Assembly (NCBI RefSeq): GCF_901709675.1
Contig: NC_051089.1
Span: 4,752,476 to 4,816,475, forward strand
From: Syngnathus acus
Taxonomy: Eukaryota; Chordata; Actinopteri; Syngnathiformes; Syngnathidae
Reading direction: 5' to 3'
Length of the DNA: 64,000 nucleotides
A program made the position numbers and the translations under genes. The notes beneath the pieces were generated by a model that saw nothing but the letters and a program-made list of their open reading frames with translations, was not told the origin of the DNA and did not search any database. Positions 12,201-24,200 of this stretch are shown one piece after another (positions within the stretch are counted from its first letter, which is position 1; the number at the start of each line of letters is the position of its first letter).

Positions 12201-15200
12201 GTTTGAGTGGCTGCGTCAATACTGGTTTCAAGGCCGGCGCTACACACGCTTCTGCAGCTGGTGGAGCAAACCCATGGAGGAGTTGGAGAAAGACTGGAAA
12301 GTGATGGAGACCATGGTGAGCTTTTGATCTCGTGTTTGCCACACAACACAGAGTACACTTGCACACTCTTTGATGAGATCAGACACAAGCGCTGTTTCAA
12401 ACAACAATGGAAAGTTAATAATGCTCGCTTTTGATTGACGCTGACATTTCATGGACTCGAGAGAGAGAGGCACAGCCTTCTTGGGGAATGTTGCAGAACA
12501 GTTTTAAAAAATAGTGAGCTACAAACACATATTTAGAAAAACGTCATTGCCACCATTTGCTCACAATTTCCCCCAGTGGTTTTAAGGGTGTGTCGAAATA
12601 TGAAATTGTTTATCTCCCAAAAAACACTTTTGTTCCTGTAGTACAAAAATAAGCAAAAAGCCTTCCAAAAATTGCTTATGCTTTTATGGTAGAAATAAAA
12701 TCACCACATTTTAATATTCATAATTGTCCAATGTAAAAATTTGCACTAACTGTGGTGTTTGGAACTCCATAGTTTTGTGCCCCCCCCCAAAAAAAACTAA
12801 TTTGTCATACTGCAAATTTTAATAATTGTGTATTTTTTTACAATTTAGAAATTTGGGAGAAAATCAAAAATGGGAGACAGTATGGAATTCTAACACTTGA
12901 AATTTGAAAAATAAGTACTTTAGAAAGTCACAATTAATTGTATGACATCAATTTACACACCTAAAATTTAGCTTTGAAATTTGGCCTTCATATTCAGCCT
13001 ATGACTAAAAAGCATCCAAACACACTACAAAAATTGAAAAACACACACACACATTCATATTGAAAAACAAAAAAGCAGAAATAACAATTACCAATGCTGA
13101 GCTTCACTGTGCTTTTCACCAACCAAAACCAAGCAACCAAATCTAACCGGCGCTAACATACCATCAACATAAAAAAATCGCTTCACCAACATAAACCAAC
13201 GTAAACACCCATCCGCTTGTGAGGTAAACACAAAACTCCCTCAACACAAATGACGAGGCGCCCAAGAAATGCCCACCGTCCAGGGAATGCGTGTGTGCGC
13301 GTGTGTTTCTTGTGACATGACGGACGGGCGCCTTCTTAAAGACGTGTCATTTGTTTAATCGCAGCCTCGCAGACGCTTTTATTGCGGAGGGACGCGGCTA
13401 TTAGTCAGACACCACTGTAAAGGAATCACTTTGTAATGTCACACTCATAATTAAGTCTCCGGCATCGCGCTGTACACATGTGCCACACACATTTACACAC
13501 ACAACACGACACTGCGCTCGCTCTCCAAAGTGTTTGCGTGTCTAACAAGCTTGACGTCTGAAGCAGCAGGGGGCACTCTTGCATCACTGAAGCATCCTCT
13601 ATCATCCAACACTCTCTTCCTCGCTTTCTCCCCTGTGTTTCCTTGAGTCGCTCGCCCGCCCGCCGCCAGTGACTGGAGAAGCTCTCAGTCTATGTCAGTG
13701 TGCGAAGCTGAGCAGTAATCACATCTAATGCTCGGGCGGGGATGAAGACTGAGAGAGCCTCCTCTCTCTTTCCGTAGCTCTCTCGCAATTTCACTGTCCA
13801 AGCTCTGCCGGGTGAGATGAGTGGGTGGACGGGTGAGGTTTTTTGTTCTTTTTTTTTTTTTTTTTTGGGGGTGGGTGCTAAACTCATCTGGAGTGCCGCC
13901 TCTGGGGGCCCTGAAATGAAGTGAGTGATTTGGAGGCGCATTTAGAGAAGGGCATCAAGTGAAATGTGAGGTCTCTTTCTCCTGCTCGCTCGCCTTGTTT
14001 CGAAGTGTCACCCAAGCTTTTTCCGAATGTTCCCGGAACAGCCAAGTAAGCCATGGCCTAATTTTTGGTTTACATTTGGAATTATTCCATGTGGTCAAAA
14101 AATACTTGAATGAAACAAAATAGTTAGATAGAATTGAATCATGGAGAATTATTACTCAGAAGAGTGTGTGTTACAGAATTTGAATATATTTCTTGCACTT
14201 GCATATCAATAAAACACAAAAAAATAAATCAAAAGTATGAAACAAAATCAAAACATATTAAACATATTGCACATGATATATATTTGTAAAAGTTAATATG
14301 GTTTGATATTTAACTACCACGAGACATACGTACGTGTAGTCCCTGCATTGATTTAAGGTCATTTACTTAAAATAAAAAAGACTTCAAAAAAAATCCATAA
14401 GAATAGTTTTGTATATGACTTGATGTAGATGATAAATCAGCAATTTTATGTTTAACTATTAAAAATATTTACATTTAAAAAAATGAATACAAGTCAGATG
14501 TATTTATCAACATGTATATAATAAGCATATAAACTCTACTAATTAAAATGACAACAAATATAAATATAAAGGGGGAAAATAAGTTAATGATGTTTTTAAA
14601 CGTCCGTATAGTAACAAGTAAATAAATGTCATCCGTGCAGTAGACATCTTGCGCTAATGCAGGAAATTCAAGCTCGTTTTTTATGACTAAATAAAAGCCG
14701 CAAATATACAGCGACATAGTAAATATCATCTGAATAATGTTTTCTAATAAAATAGAAATGGAGAGACATACTTCATAGTACAGAGAGATTTAAATACAAT
14801 AAATAAGCCAATTTTCATATACATACTGCTGCTTTGTTTATTTGTTTTATGTCTCCCCTCTATTTTGTCCATTCATTGAGCCGATGCAAAAATAATATTA
14901 CATTTGCCCGGCGCGCAAACGTAATAATTCAGGCGTCGTGATGAAAGACAACATTTATTGCTCTGGCAAGCAATATTTACATCCCCGTGCATCGACCTCT
15001 TCCATACGCTGATGAAAAGCACTTCATGCATGTGACTTATAGATTTTCCTCCTTTTGGGGAGTGTGTGCAGATGTGGGTGGGGGGTGTTGCGATCACAAC
15101 ACATTTCTCTTGCGTTATTTAAATCAAGAGCGCCTCCCCCTCCCCACCCCACTTCTCCATCAGGCACACGCACACACACACATTTTTGTTGCATTTATTT

Positions 15201-18200
15201 GGAAACCAACACCTGTCTGTGAAGCTGTAGAAATGACTCCATATGGTTCTCTGTAAATAAAATACATATTCTTAACAATAACGGCGAGGGGTACCTTTTC
15301 GTGTTGATGAAGTCCTCCGATGCCCACTGTAGTTCTGAAAACATTCAATGATCACAGCAATGTTCATTAAAGTTCATTAGTGTTTATATTAGTATTCGGC
15401 TGTGTCAAACGCTCTGACGGAGACGTAAATGGCCCACGGGCCGCAGGTTGCATGATATGTTGTAAAACGATGTGAAAACATTTCACCATCTTTTTGTCGT
15501 ATTTAAGACCCTGGGGTGCATTTGTTCGAACCGCCACAAAGATATTGCCTCGCCCCTGGGCGACCTCTAGCTTCTTCGTTTTGTTCTAACTACTGAATTT
15601 TTTGGCTCACCTTAGTAGAACATTGCATTGTGGCCAACGTCGGCGTGTGTGTTTTGGATCTTTTTTTTTTTTTTTAATTATGTGTTACTTTTTTAATTGT
15701 CCTCTTTAAACGATATGGTTCTCCACTCCCCTGTGATCGGGGTTGACCTGTCTCACAGGTTTCCTCAGGTGTCTGCTCTCGTGGCCCTTGCACAATCGTG
15801 ACCTTTTCTTTGAACTAGCAACAATGTGTCATAATCCACAATAGGCAGAAAAGGAATTTTGGCTTGATGCTGGTGTACTGTTTTCTCACCACCCCATCCT
15901 CTTCTTCTTCCTGTCCTCCATTTGTGTGTGCGTGCAGGCCATTGATGCGAATGTTTGCACTCGATGTGACTTTAATTGATTTAGCAGTTCTCGCTCGGCA
16001 CACTACAGCCCCCCCTAATTTGTCACTTTCCTCGACTTCAGTGGCGGCTCGTCTTGACTTCAAAAAGGCGGAGCCGGCTGCGGTGGCGAAATCTCTTCTG
16101 CTCTTCCTTCCTGTTCTCCTCGCCTTGACAGCAGCCTTGTTAGAGCAAATTCTTTTTATATCAAGGCAAAATTAATAGACTTTCATAATGATAAACGGGT
16201 TCCACTCCAGCCTGAGTACATTTGTATACATCAAGATGGAACAAACAGGAAATGGTATTGAGGGCCATGTCTTCCTCGTCTCCGTTCACCCAGCCTGTCA
16301 CTCCGTTTTCCATCCCATTGGTCACACCTATAAGTACAGTTTTTTTTCCTACCTTTTTGTGTCGGGATGTAAAGGAATTGACAGATGATCCTTAATCACA
16401 TGGACCTCAAAAGTCATCAGATTTAGAATTTTCAGGGAGAATTTTCAAGTTACAGGGTTTTGGACTTAATTTTGTATTTTTGTTTGTACCCTTCAATAAA
16501 TGGCTGAAAGTGAGTCAGCTACTGTTTTGTTACTCCACTTGAGCAGCGTTGTATCTGGTAACCTGAAATACTCATAAGTTGGGGCATTCGTAAGTCAAGG
16601 TACCACTGCTAATGCGAGCTAGCATGTATGGGCCACTCTGTTCATTCTTCATAGTAGTTTTACTGTAGTTTTACTTATATTTTGTCTAATTTTACATTGG
16701 CTAGCTTCTTCTTTTGTCATATATTATATTATTTTACTGTATTTTACTCATATTTTGTCTAATTTTATATTGGCTAGCTTTTATCATATAGTGATGCACT
16801 TTTCTTTAACTTCATCCATCCATCCATCCATCCATCCATTTCCTGAACCGCTTAGTCCCCACGGGGGTCGCGGGTGTGCTGGAGCCTATCTCAGCCGTCA
16901 TCGGGCAGTAGGCGGGGGACACCCTAAACCGGTTGCCAGCCAATCGCAGGGCACACAGAGACAAACAACCATTTGCACTCGCACTCACACCTAGGGGCAA
17001 TTTGGACTCTTCAATCGGCCTACCAAGCATGTTTTTGGGATGTGGGAGGAAACCGGAGTGCCCGGAGAAAACCCACACGGGCCTGGGGAGAACATGCAAA
17101 CTCCACACAGGGAGGGCCGGAGGTGGAATCGAACCCGCACCCTCCTACAGTTATTAAAGCTTTTATAATGACTTACTAACTTTACATTGTTTCCTATCAG
17201 AAGGACTAGTTTATAAATCAAATTCAGCAGTAACTCAGAAGACAACCATATTAACTTCATGTGTTAGAGACGCAGTAGAGAAACAATAAATGTGTATCGG
17301 GGTGAGGCAGAGAAGTGAGGTGGTGTGGGGTGTTTGGGGGGTCAATGTAAATGTTATTGCACTGTGAGCTCATTTGATCAAAGTCCGGGAAAAGGTTAAG
17401 CGAATCCAATCTGTTTTTTGTACGGCAGAGTAGAGACACGAGCCCCAGGACGGAGAATGGATTATCATATTGGCGTTGCTAGAGTAATGCCGGGGGGAGG
17501 CAGCGGGCAGGAGGGGGCGCTTGGACGGACAGTTTACCCCTGCCCGTAATGCGTTTAGACAGCAATTGGCCTTAATAACCTTTATTGACTCCAGCGGGTC
17601 AGTGCCAAGAATCTAATTATCAAAGTGTATCAATTTCATTGGAGTTTAGAGTTTGCCTGGCTCCAAATAATTATTTTAAGGTCGAGCCGGGGGCAATTAA
17701 TCCCTTCTCCCATTTATTTGATGGCTTTGTAAAACATAATAAATGTTACGCTTTCCGGTGTACGGCCTGACATAAATAATTTCAGCAAGCAATCATTGTT
17801 TTTCTGTTATTGGAGAGCTCGGGAAAAAGGCATATTTCAAAAAAAAATGCACGTTTACCGGCACTCATTTTTCTTCTTTTATTTTTACCCACTTGTGTCG
17901 CCAGAGAATTTTTTTTTTCCAATCCATTTAAGCAAATGTGTTAAAAAAATATGACGGCAACAATCAAACAAATTATATATTTTGTTATCCAGTCACACAC
18001 TAAGAAGCAAAATTAGTTGCAAGTATCTGAATATGCCTCATAGTGCCACAATTTATTATCGGTCACTGTTTATTTTAGCATTTCTGGTTGTGCACCAGCT
18101 TGCACATTTTATTGTCTTGTGGAAAAAAAAATCATATTCAACCTTATTGTTTGGGTAATACGTTTATTTGTATAATCTTGCATTCAATAAATGTGCAACC

Positions 18201-21200
18201 TTGTTTACCCGCAGCCTTCCCGATTTGCTCCATTCAGATGTCAAAAATTACCCAGAGATTATTGTTATTATTCACTTAAATAGAAAAATATGCGGCCAAT
18301 GACGTATGTTACACCAGCCGTTTGCAAATACGAATGAAAAGCAGTCCGGGAAGGAGGGAAGAGAAGAAAAGTGTTGCATCGTGAAGGTATTTGCCATTCC
18401 CTTTGAAGTCCCCATTCAACAGGGTAAGCTGAATTTTCAGCAGTTGCCTGATAGTGTTCTGGGTAAACGCTTAAACCCCTTTGGTGAATTTTTACCGGCA
18501 GATATGGCGGTGGCGGCTCCCGGCGTGCGTCTGTGTTACCTGGAGCCATTGGGGCCCGGCGGCTTTGTATTTAGACGTGGCAAATGTCAGTTTTGTTCGT
18601 CTGTTGTACGATCACAACGAGTTCAAGTTGAACCCTGACACTCTTTTACATACTCAGGTGGGGGGTTGTGTGCTATATATGTAGATAGAGATTAATAATA
18701 TAGAAATCCCGTACATATTACCGTGACCCTAATGAGCGTTCTGGAAAATAGATGGAGGCGAACCTAACATTGTAATGTCAACACATGTTTGTGTGCACTA
18801 GATTCCCAAATCAAGACGGTTTTGTTCCGCAAGCGAAGGTGCATAGAACTTCCCACGATTGTTTTGCAGCTGCGGAGGATTGATTTGGGAGTTTTGGAGC
18901 ACATTAAGCGACATCATCAAGTTTGTGTCAGCGTCTTGAGCTCTGGATTGTGTCACAGTGCCGAAATCAACGAGGCTGTTCTATATCACTGTCATTCAGC
19001 AAAAGAAAATTAGCTCATTTGAAAAGAAATATGATTAAGAGGAAAAGCACATTTGGGTCTTTGTACCTGCTTCTGTCTGATCCAATGTGGAGGTTAGCTT
19101 ATCCCCGCCGCAAGTGGGCGGTGGATGTTTATTGACAGCGGTTTGGATCATTTATTTTGTTTGTCTGTGTGACAGTGTTTTTTTTTTTTTTTCCTCAACT
19201 GTATCTGCAGGTTTTAAGAAGCGGCTTGTCACGTCTTCTTAGAAAACAAATGAGCACTTTACAGAGCCTGATCTGCCTTATCCGCTTAGAAGCTCGCTCA
19301 TTCCACCACCGTTATTTATTTACTTACTTATTTACATATTTATTTATTTATTTACCTCTGTATGGATTTGATTTGCTTGCCCACCACCCCACCCCGTTGG
19401 TTCATCCATCGTCCTACCTACAGCCACTTTTTCCTCATCCTTGGCCCTGATCAGCAAGATAAGCTCCTTCAAGAGAAGGAGAGATAACATCCATTAAAGT
19501 GGTAAAGAGGAATTATGGGGCATCAGAGATTAATCACCGGCTGGCTTTAATCGCGTTCGACGGCGTTGGCTGCAGGGGACCTGCTTATTCCTCCTGTGTC
19601 ATACCGAGACGTGGGAAAAGGAGGGTTTGTGTTAAAAAGTGCTAAGATGACTAAGAAAAGTTTGACATTAAAGATGCCAAATTAAATTAGACAAAAATTA
19701 GACCTTAGTTTCTTAAATAGTGGTGAATGCATTTATTGAAGGTCTCATATGCCAGTCAATAGCCTTCCAACAAAAACCTCCCAAAAATGTGGCAAATAAA
19801 AAAATATGCAAATTATTTGTTGTAAACTCTTTCATATGGCAAGTTTTGAAAAAATACTAAAAATAAAATGTGATTGTCGGAGAGCATTTTTACCCTGCCT
19901 CTGAATTTCCAACTGGATTGGCTTTGTCATGATTAAGATTCAAGAGTTAAGATGCCCTTAAAAAAAAAAAAAGAAAAAAAAAAAGAAAACCTCACAGCAA
20001 CCACATGGCAAAACAATAACGGACAATGCCACACGCGGCACAGAAGACCTCTTGAAACATATAATTGGATTACGGAGTCATACACGCCCTCAAATGGCGT
20101 CCGCTTTAATCTGGCAAAAGGGGTTAGCGACACTGGCACTTTTTACATTGAACGCTGAATGTTCAACATACTGTATACAGTGTATGATCTTAAAATAACT
20201 CAGTCCTGGAATACTAGAGTTGATACGATCTGATTCCATCAAGGGGATTAAATGGCAAATCCGGGAAAATGCACTTTAGACTTGAGTTACGCCGTGTAAC
20301 TAATTATCTTGAGGAATGGAAGACCTAATTAGATTTGACTTTAGTTTGAAAGGAAGAGAGAATCAATTTCAGGCTACTTTTTATGACATTTGCGATTGCT
20401 TATGACATAGTTTAACCTTTTGAACAAAGCCTACCAACGAGGTTACCATTGACTTCGGAAGATGGGAAAACACTGGTAGTGTTAAATGAGTAATATTACG
20501 CAAAACCATGCAGCGTGTCTCTGTATTTAATTAGCAAAGGGCGTTGAGGAGTTTCTCAATCCACCTGATTCATTATGCTTGCTGAATGTGATCGTTCCCC
20601 ACCCAATGAGCCTGATGAGATCTGCTTAAGGGTGTTTATGAGACTGCTAGCCAGCAGTGGATGCCGCCCCGCAGCTCTCGCCCAAATAAAAGAGCCATTT
20701 ATTACATCTAACATGACCCTCTCATTATGCACAAATAGGAATTAATGAGCGCTATATCGGGCGCTCCCGGTGGAGCCAAAGCGGGCCCGCTTTAAGGACT
20801 AGCGTTAATTACGTCGTCCTACATCTTGCCCGTTTAACACCGTCACTCACGTCAGATCTCTCTATCTGTGAGGAGATGCGCAGGATGGTGTTAGCGGTTC
20901 ACTAACTGGAGGGATGAAGTTTGCTCTGTGTTTGTGATTGAAGCTGTAGGATCGGAATTTCTGGTCTGGGATTGTCCTTGCATAAATACGATTTTGTACA
21001 ATTTTAGAATACAGTAGGGATGGAATCTGTGTGTGTCGGGTTTAACCTAACAATAAATTACAATTTTTAAAGGACAGTACGTACAATATCTCGGTTTGGT
21101 CTCATGTCTCGACTCGACTCTGAAGTGAGCCATACCACACAAAAAGTCAAACAGTACTGCCTGTATTTCCTGTTCATCATTTGATTCTTTTAAACCAATG

Positions 21201-24200
21201 ATCTCTTCAAATATATTGTAATCATGACTTTTATAACTCCAATGTCTCCAAAGCAAGATCTTTAACAAATGAATAGCATCACCCCCTTTTTTTACTTATT
21301 AGTTTAGCAATCCCGCAAGCTCGGGACTTATGTATCACTGTAGACTGTTTGGCCTTGGTCCCAGTTAGCAAAAAGCTTTTTACTGGCAAGAAGCTGAGGT
21401 GCTGATCCCAATCTGCTATCCAGCAAGAATCCGGACAAGGTTTTTATACACCAAAAAGAGAGAAAAGAGGCCGTTAAAGCGAGCAGAAGGGCCTTGACTG
21501 TCTCGTTCGCTGCGTAACATCTCTGGCCAACTCGGACCGCATTGTCCCGCATTCACCTCTGCGGTGTCCCAGTGATAGATGGTTCCATGCTCATACGGCC
21601 AATGAGGAGTACGCAAGCATATGTAGCCTCTTCCTGACTCTGAAAGGAAGTAGGTGGTTTAGCCATTAGGGCCAACTGGATCCACACCCCTTTTATTATG
21701 TGACTCAGGACAAAAAAAAGCCTTGTAAGAAATAGGCCGGTGAATTTTTATGTGATTTTTGTGGGCCCCCAGTGGGACAACGACCCGGCAACAGATTTGC
21801 CTTTTCTTCTCTTGTGGCCCCGAAAAAGAGAGTGCCACAAAAGCCTGGGAGTTCTGCTCCATTTGATCCTGTGGAAAGCATATGTCCATTCTAAGCGACT
21901 TGTATTCTGGACGCAAGATGGACTGCTTTGGGGGCCATAGAAAGTCTCTCTGCCCACTTGACTGTGTTACAATGCCTTCAAAGAAAATCACTTGACAGGA
22001 CTCTTCCCTTTTTGGGAGTGTCTTCATCCTCCCCCCTAAGCCAACCACCCATCCAGCCCCTTTTCACTTCAAACATGTTACTCTGATGTTGCAGACACAT
22101 TTTTCTAATGTTTTACACTCCATATAACCTGCTGTGTATGGTGAAAGCTATTTTTGCCCTGTGACATTATTGATGGGGGGCAACAACACTGCATGGGCGA
22201 GTTCAGCACAAAGGCCTTTCGTTACAAGGACATATCAACACCGTGCATTTTGTTCTTTTAGAAGACATTGTATTTTTTAATGACAACAATTCTAATGAGT
22301 CAGGCAAACATCCCCAATTTACACAATAATACAAAAATAAAATACAAAACTAAATGGGCATTTTATTTAAACCATGCTTGAGTAATAAAGTTAGCCAGGA
22401 ACGAGAAATAATTTAATCGTGACTAGAAGTATTGTTTTGTTTTGTTTTCCCTCCACAATGGAAAATAATAGTTGAAATATGAACCTTCTAAAATCATGTG
22501 GCAGCAAGCAAATGCTACACACCAACCTCTGTAATGCCACAGAACAGTCACTGCACTTTTTTTTTCTTCCCGGGCTTAATACCATTTTGCCACCAGTGGA
22601 GAGTTTGCCCTCAGGAGCAAAGTTACTCAACAGTGGTGTGCCACAAACACGCACAGATAACTCGTCCGGACGACGACTTGGTCTGACAGGATCGCAGGTT
22701 GCCAGTTGTTTGTGAGCCATAGCTTTTTTTTCCCTCCTTGGCGAAGCACCTGATGCGACCCCCCCCAAGCAATATTGGGGTCTTGTATTAGAAAGCAAGA
22801 AGAGATTGAGACAGGGAAGAGGTTGCCAAGCTGCCACTTGGCGTGGCTCTGTAAAATCAGATATCTTTGCGGTTGAGCTTGTCAAATATATCCGTTGACA
22901 GTTTAGCGCAAGCTCGTTTGAACTTGAAGCTTTGGTGTTTGGCCAAAATCACCATCATTTTGATGAAAAATAAAATATTAATTCATATAATGAAGAACTA
23001 ATGTCAGTCACTACCCAAAACTTTAAGGTTTCAAATTTCATTTGTGAGGTTTACTACTATTTTTCCTCTAATACTCTTGATCCAAGATTCCAGACCATGT
23101 CTATGTTTTGCTATTTGGTGGTCAGTATATTTGAAGTCTTGGTGTCAGTCGACTAATGCATTTCCAAGGCTATTAACAGTCCCCCAAAAACTGTAGGAAC
23201 ATTTTTTTTTAAAAACCTGTCTAGTTTAAAACCATTTTTGATAGGCACACCATAAAGACAGAATTTTAACTTTTGATAATCGTAGTTGCTGCCTGATGAG
23301 CCTAGCCTGACTTTGTGCTTGTTTACATACCTTGCTTGGATAGACTAGCCATGTTTATGTCGGTCTTTAGTAAAATAGACAGGATTGTTTTTAATGCTTG
23401 GAGTCCCAAACATCTGAGCTGCCTAGGTCCTGTTTGCCCTCTGGTTCACCTGAGGATGTGTCCTGGGTTGAGTGGACCTGTGTGGTCAGCTTTTGGTTTG
23501 AGGGTGTGGAGGCTTGAGGACAGCTACTGCCATCAGGGGGTAAACACACAGAAGAAGGGGTTTGGATTTAGTCGACGCGGTAAGAAAGACAAATTAATGT
23601 TGTCTGCTCTGTGCTGACTGATGCCAGGCTTGACTAACAAACAAACAGTGGCCTGGCTAAATAACCGAGGGATCAGCCTGAGGGTAAACCCGAGGGTCCC
23701 TTTCAACACTGTGGTCATTTTAGCACACATGTATTCATCTAGGAAAACACAATAAAATCAGTTTTTCGGTCAGACATGTGGTAACTCAGTATTGGCGATG
23801 TACATCATCAAGTTTGTAGATCTAATTCTGTGGTGTACCGATATAAACAGTAGAAAACATGCAGAAATCAAAGACAGCTAAGTATTGCCCACAAAGGCCT
23901 AAACTGAACATACTAAAAACATTCTTTGATTTATTTTGTGGGTTACTTGAAGCAGCTCTTGGCAAAATAACCACAGAAGTTGTGTGTTGTTGGGTTTGCC
24001 TTAAATGACTAGTGTCGAACTACTGCCGAGGTGCCCTTGAGCAATTTCTTTAAGTTCATAACAGATCTTAAATCCTACATAAGTCCGTGCTGCAGGGCCC
24101 CAGTGTCGATGAATTTTCTAACCTGTCACCCATCCCTGGAGGATGTTTTGAACTAAAGTTAGTCATCATTGGCGGAGAGTCACAGTCACTGTTTTCATCC

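Noticed and set aside
16560-16612. cgtaagtcaaggtaccactg, a phrase seen in some interspersed repeats
   Set aside because: Too short and without recognisable flanks to assign to a family.
21659-22048. Minus-strand frame of 129 codons in intron 7
   Set aside because: No recognisable domain, no splice or promoter context, unremarkable composition; likely chance.
22391-22885. Minus-strand frame of 164 codons in intron 7
   Set aside because: The longest intronic frame, but the translation resembles no family and runs through a T/C-rich tract; likely chance.
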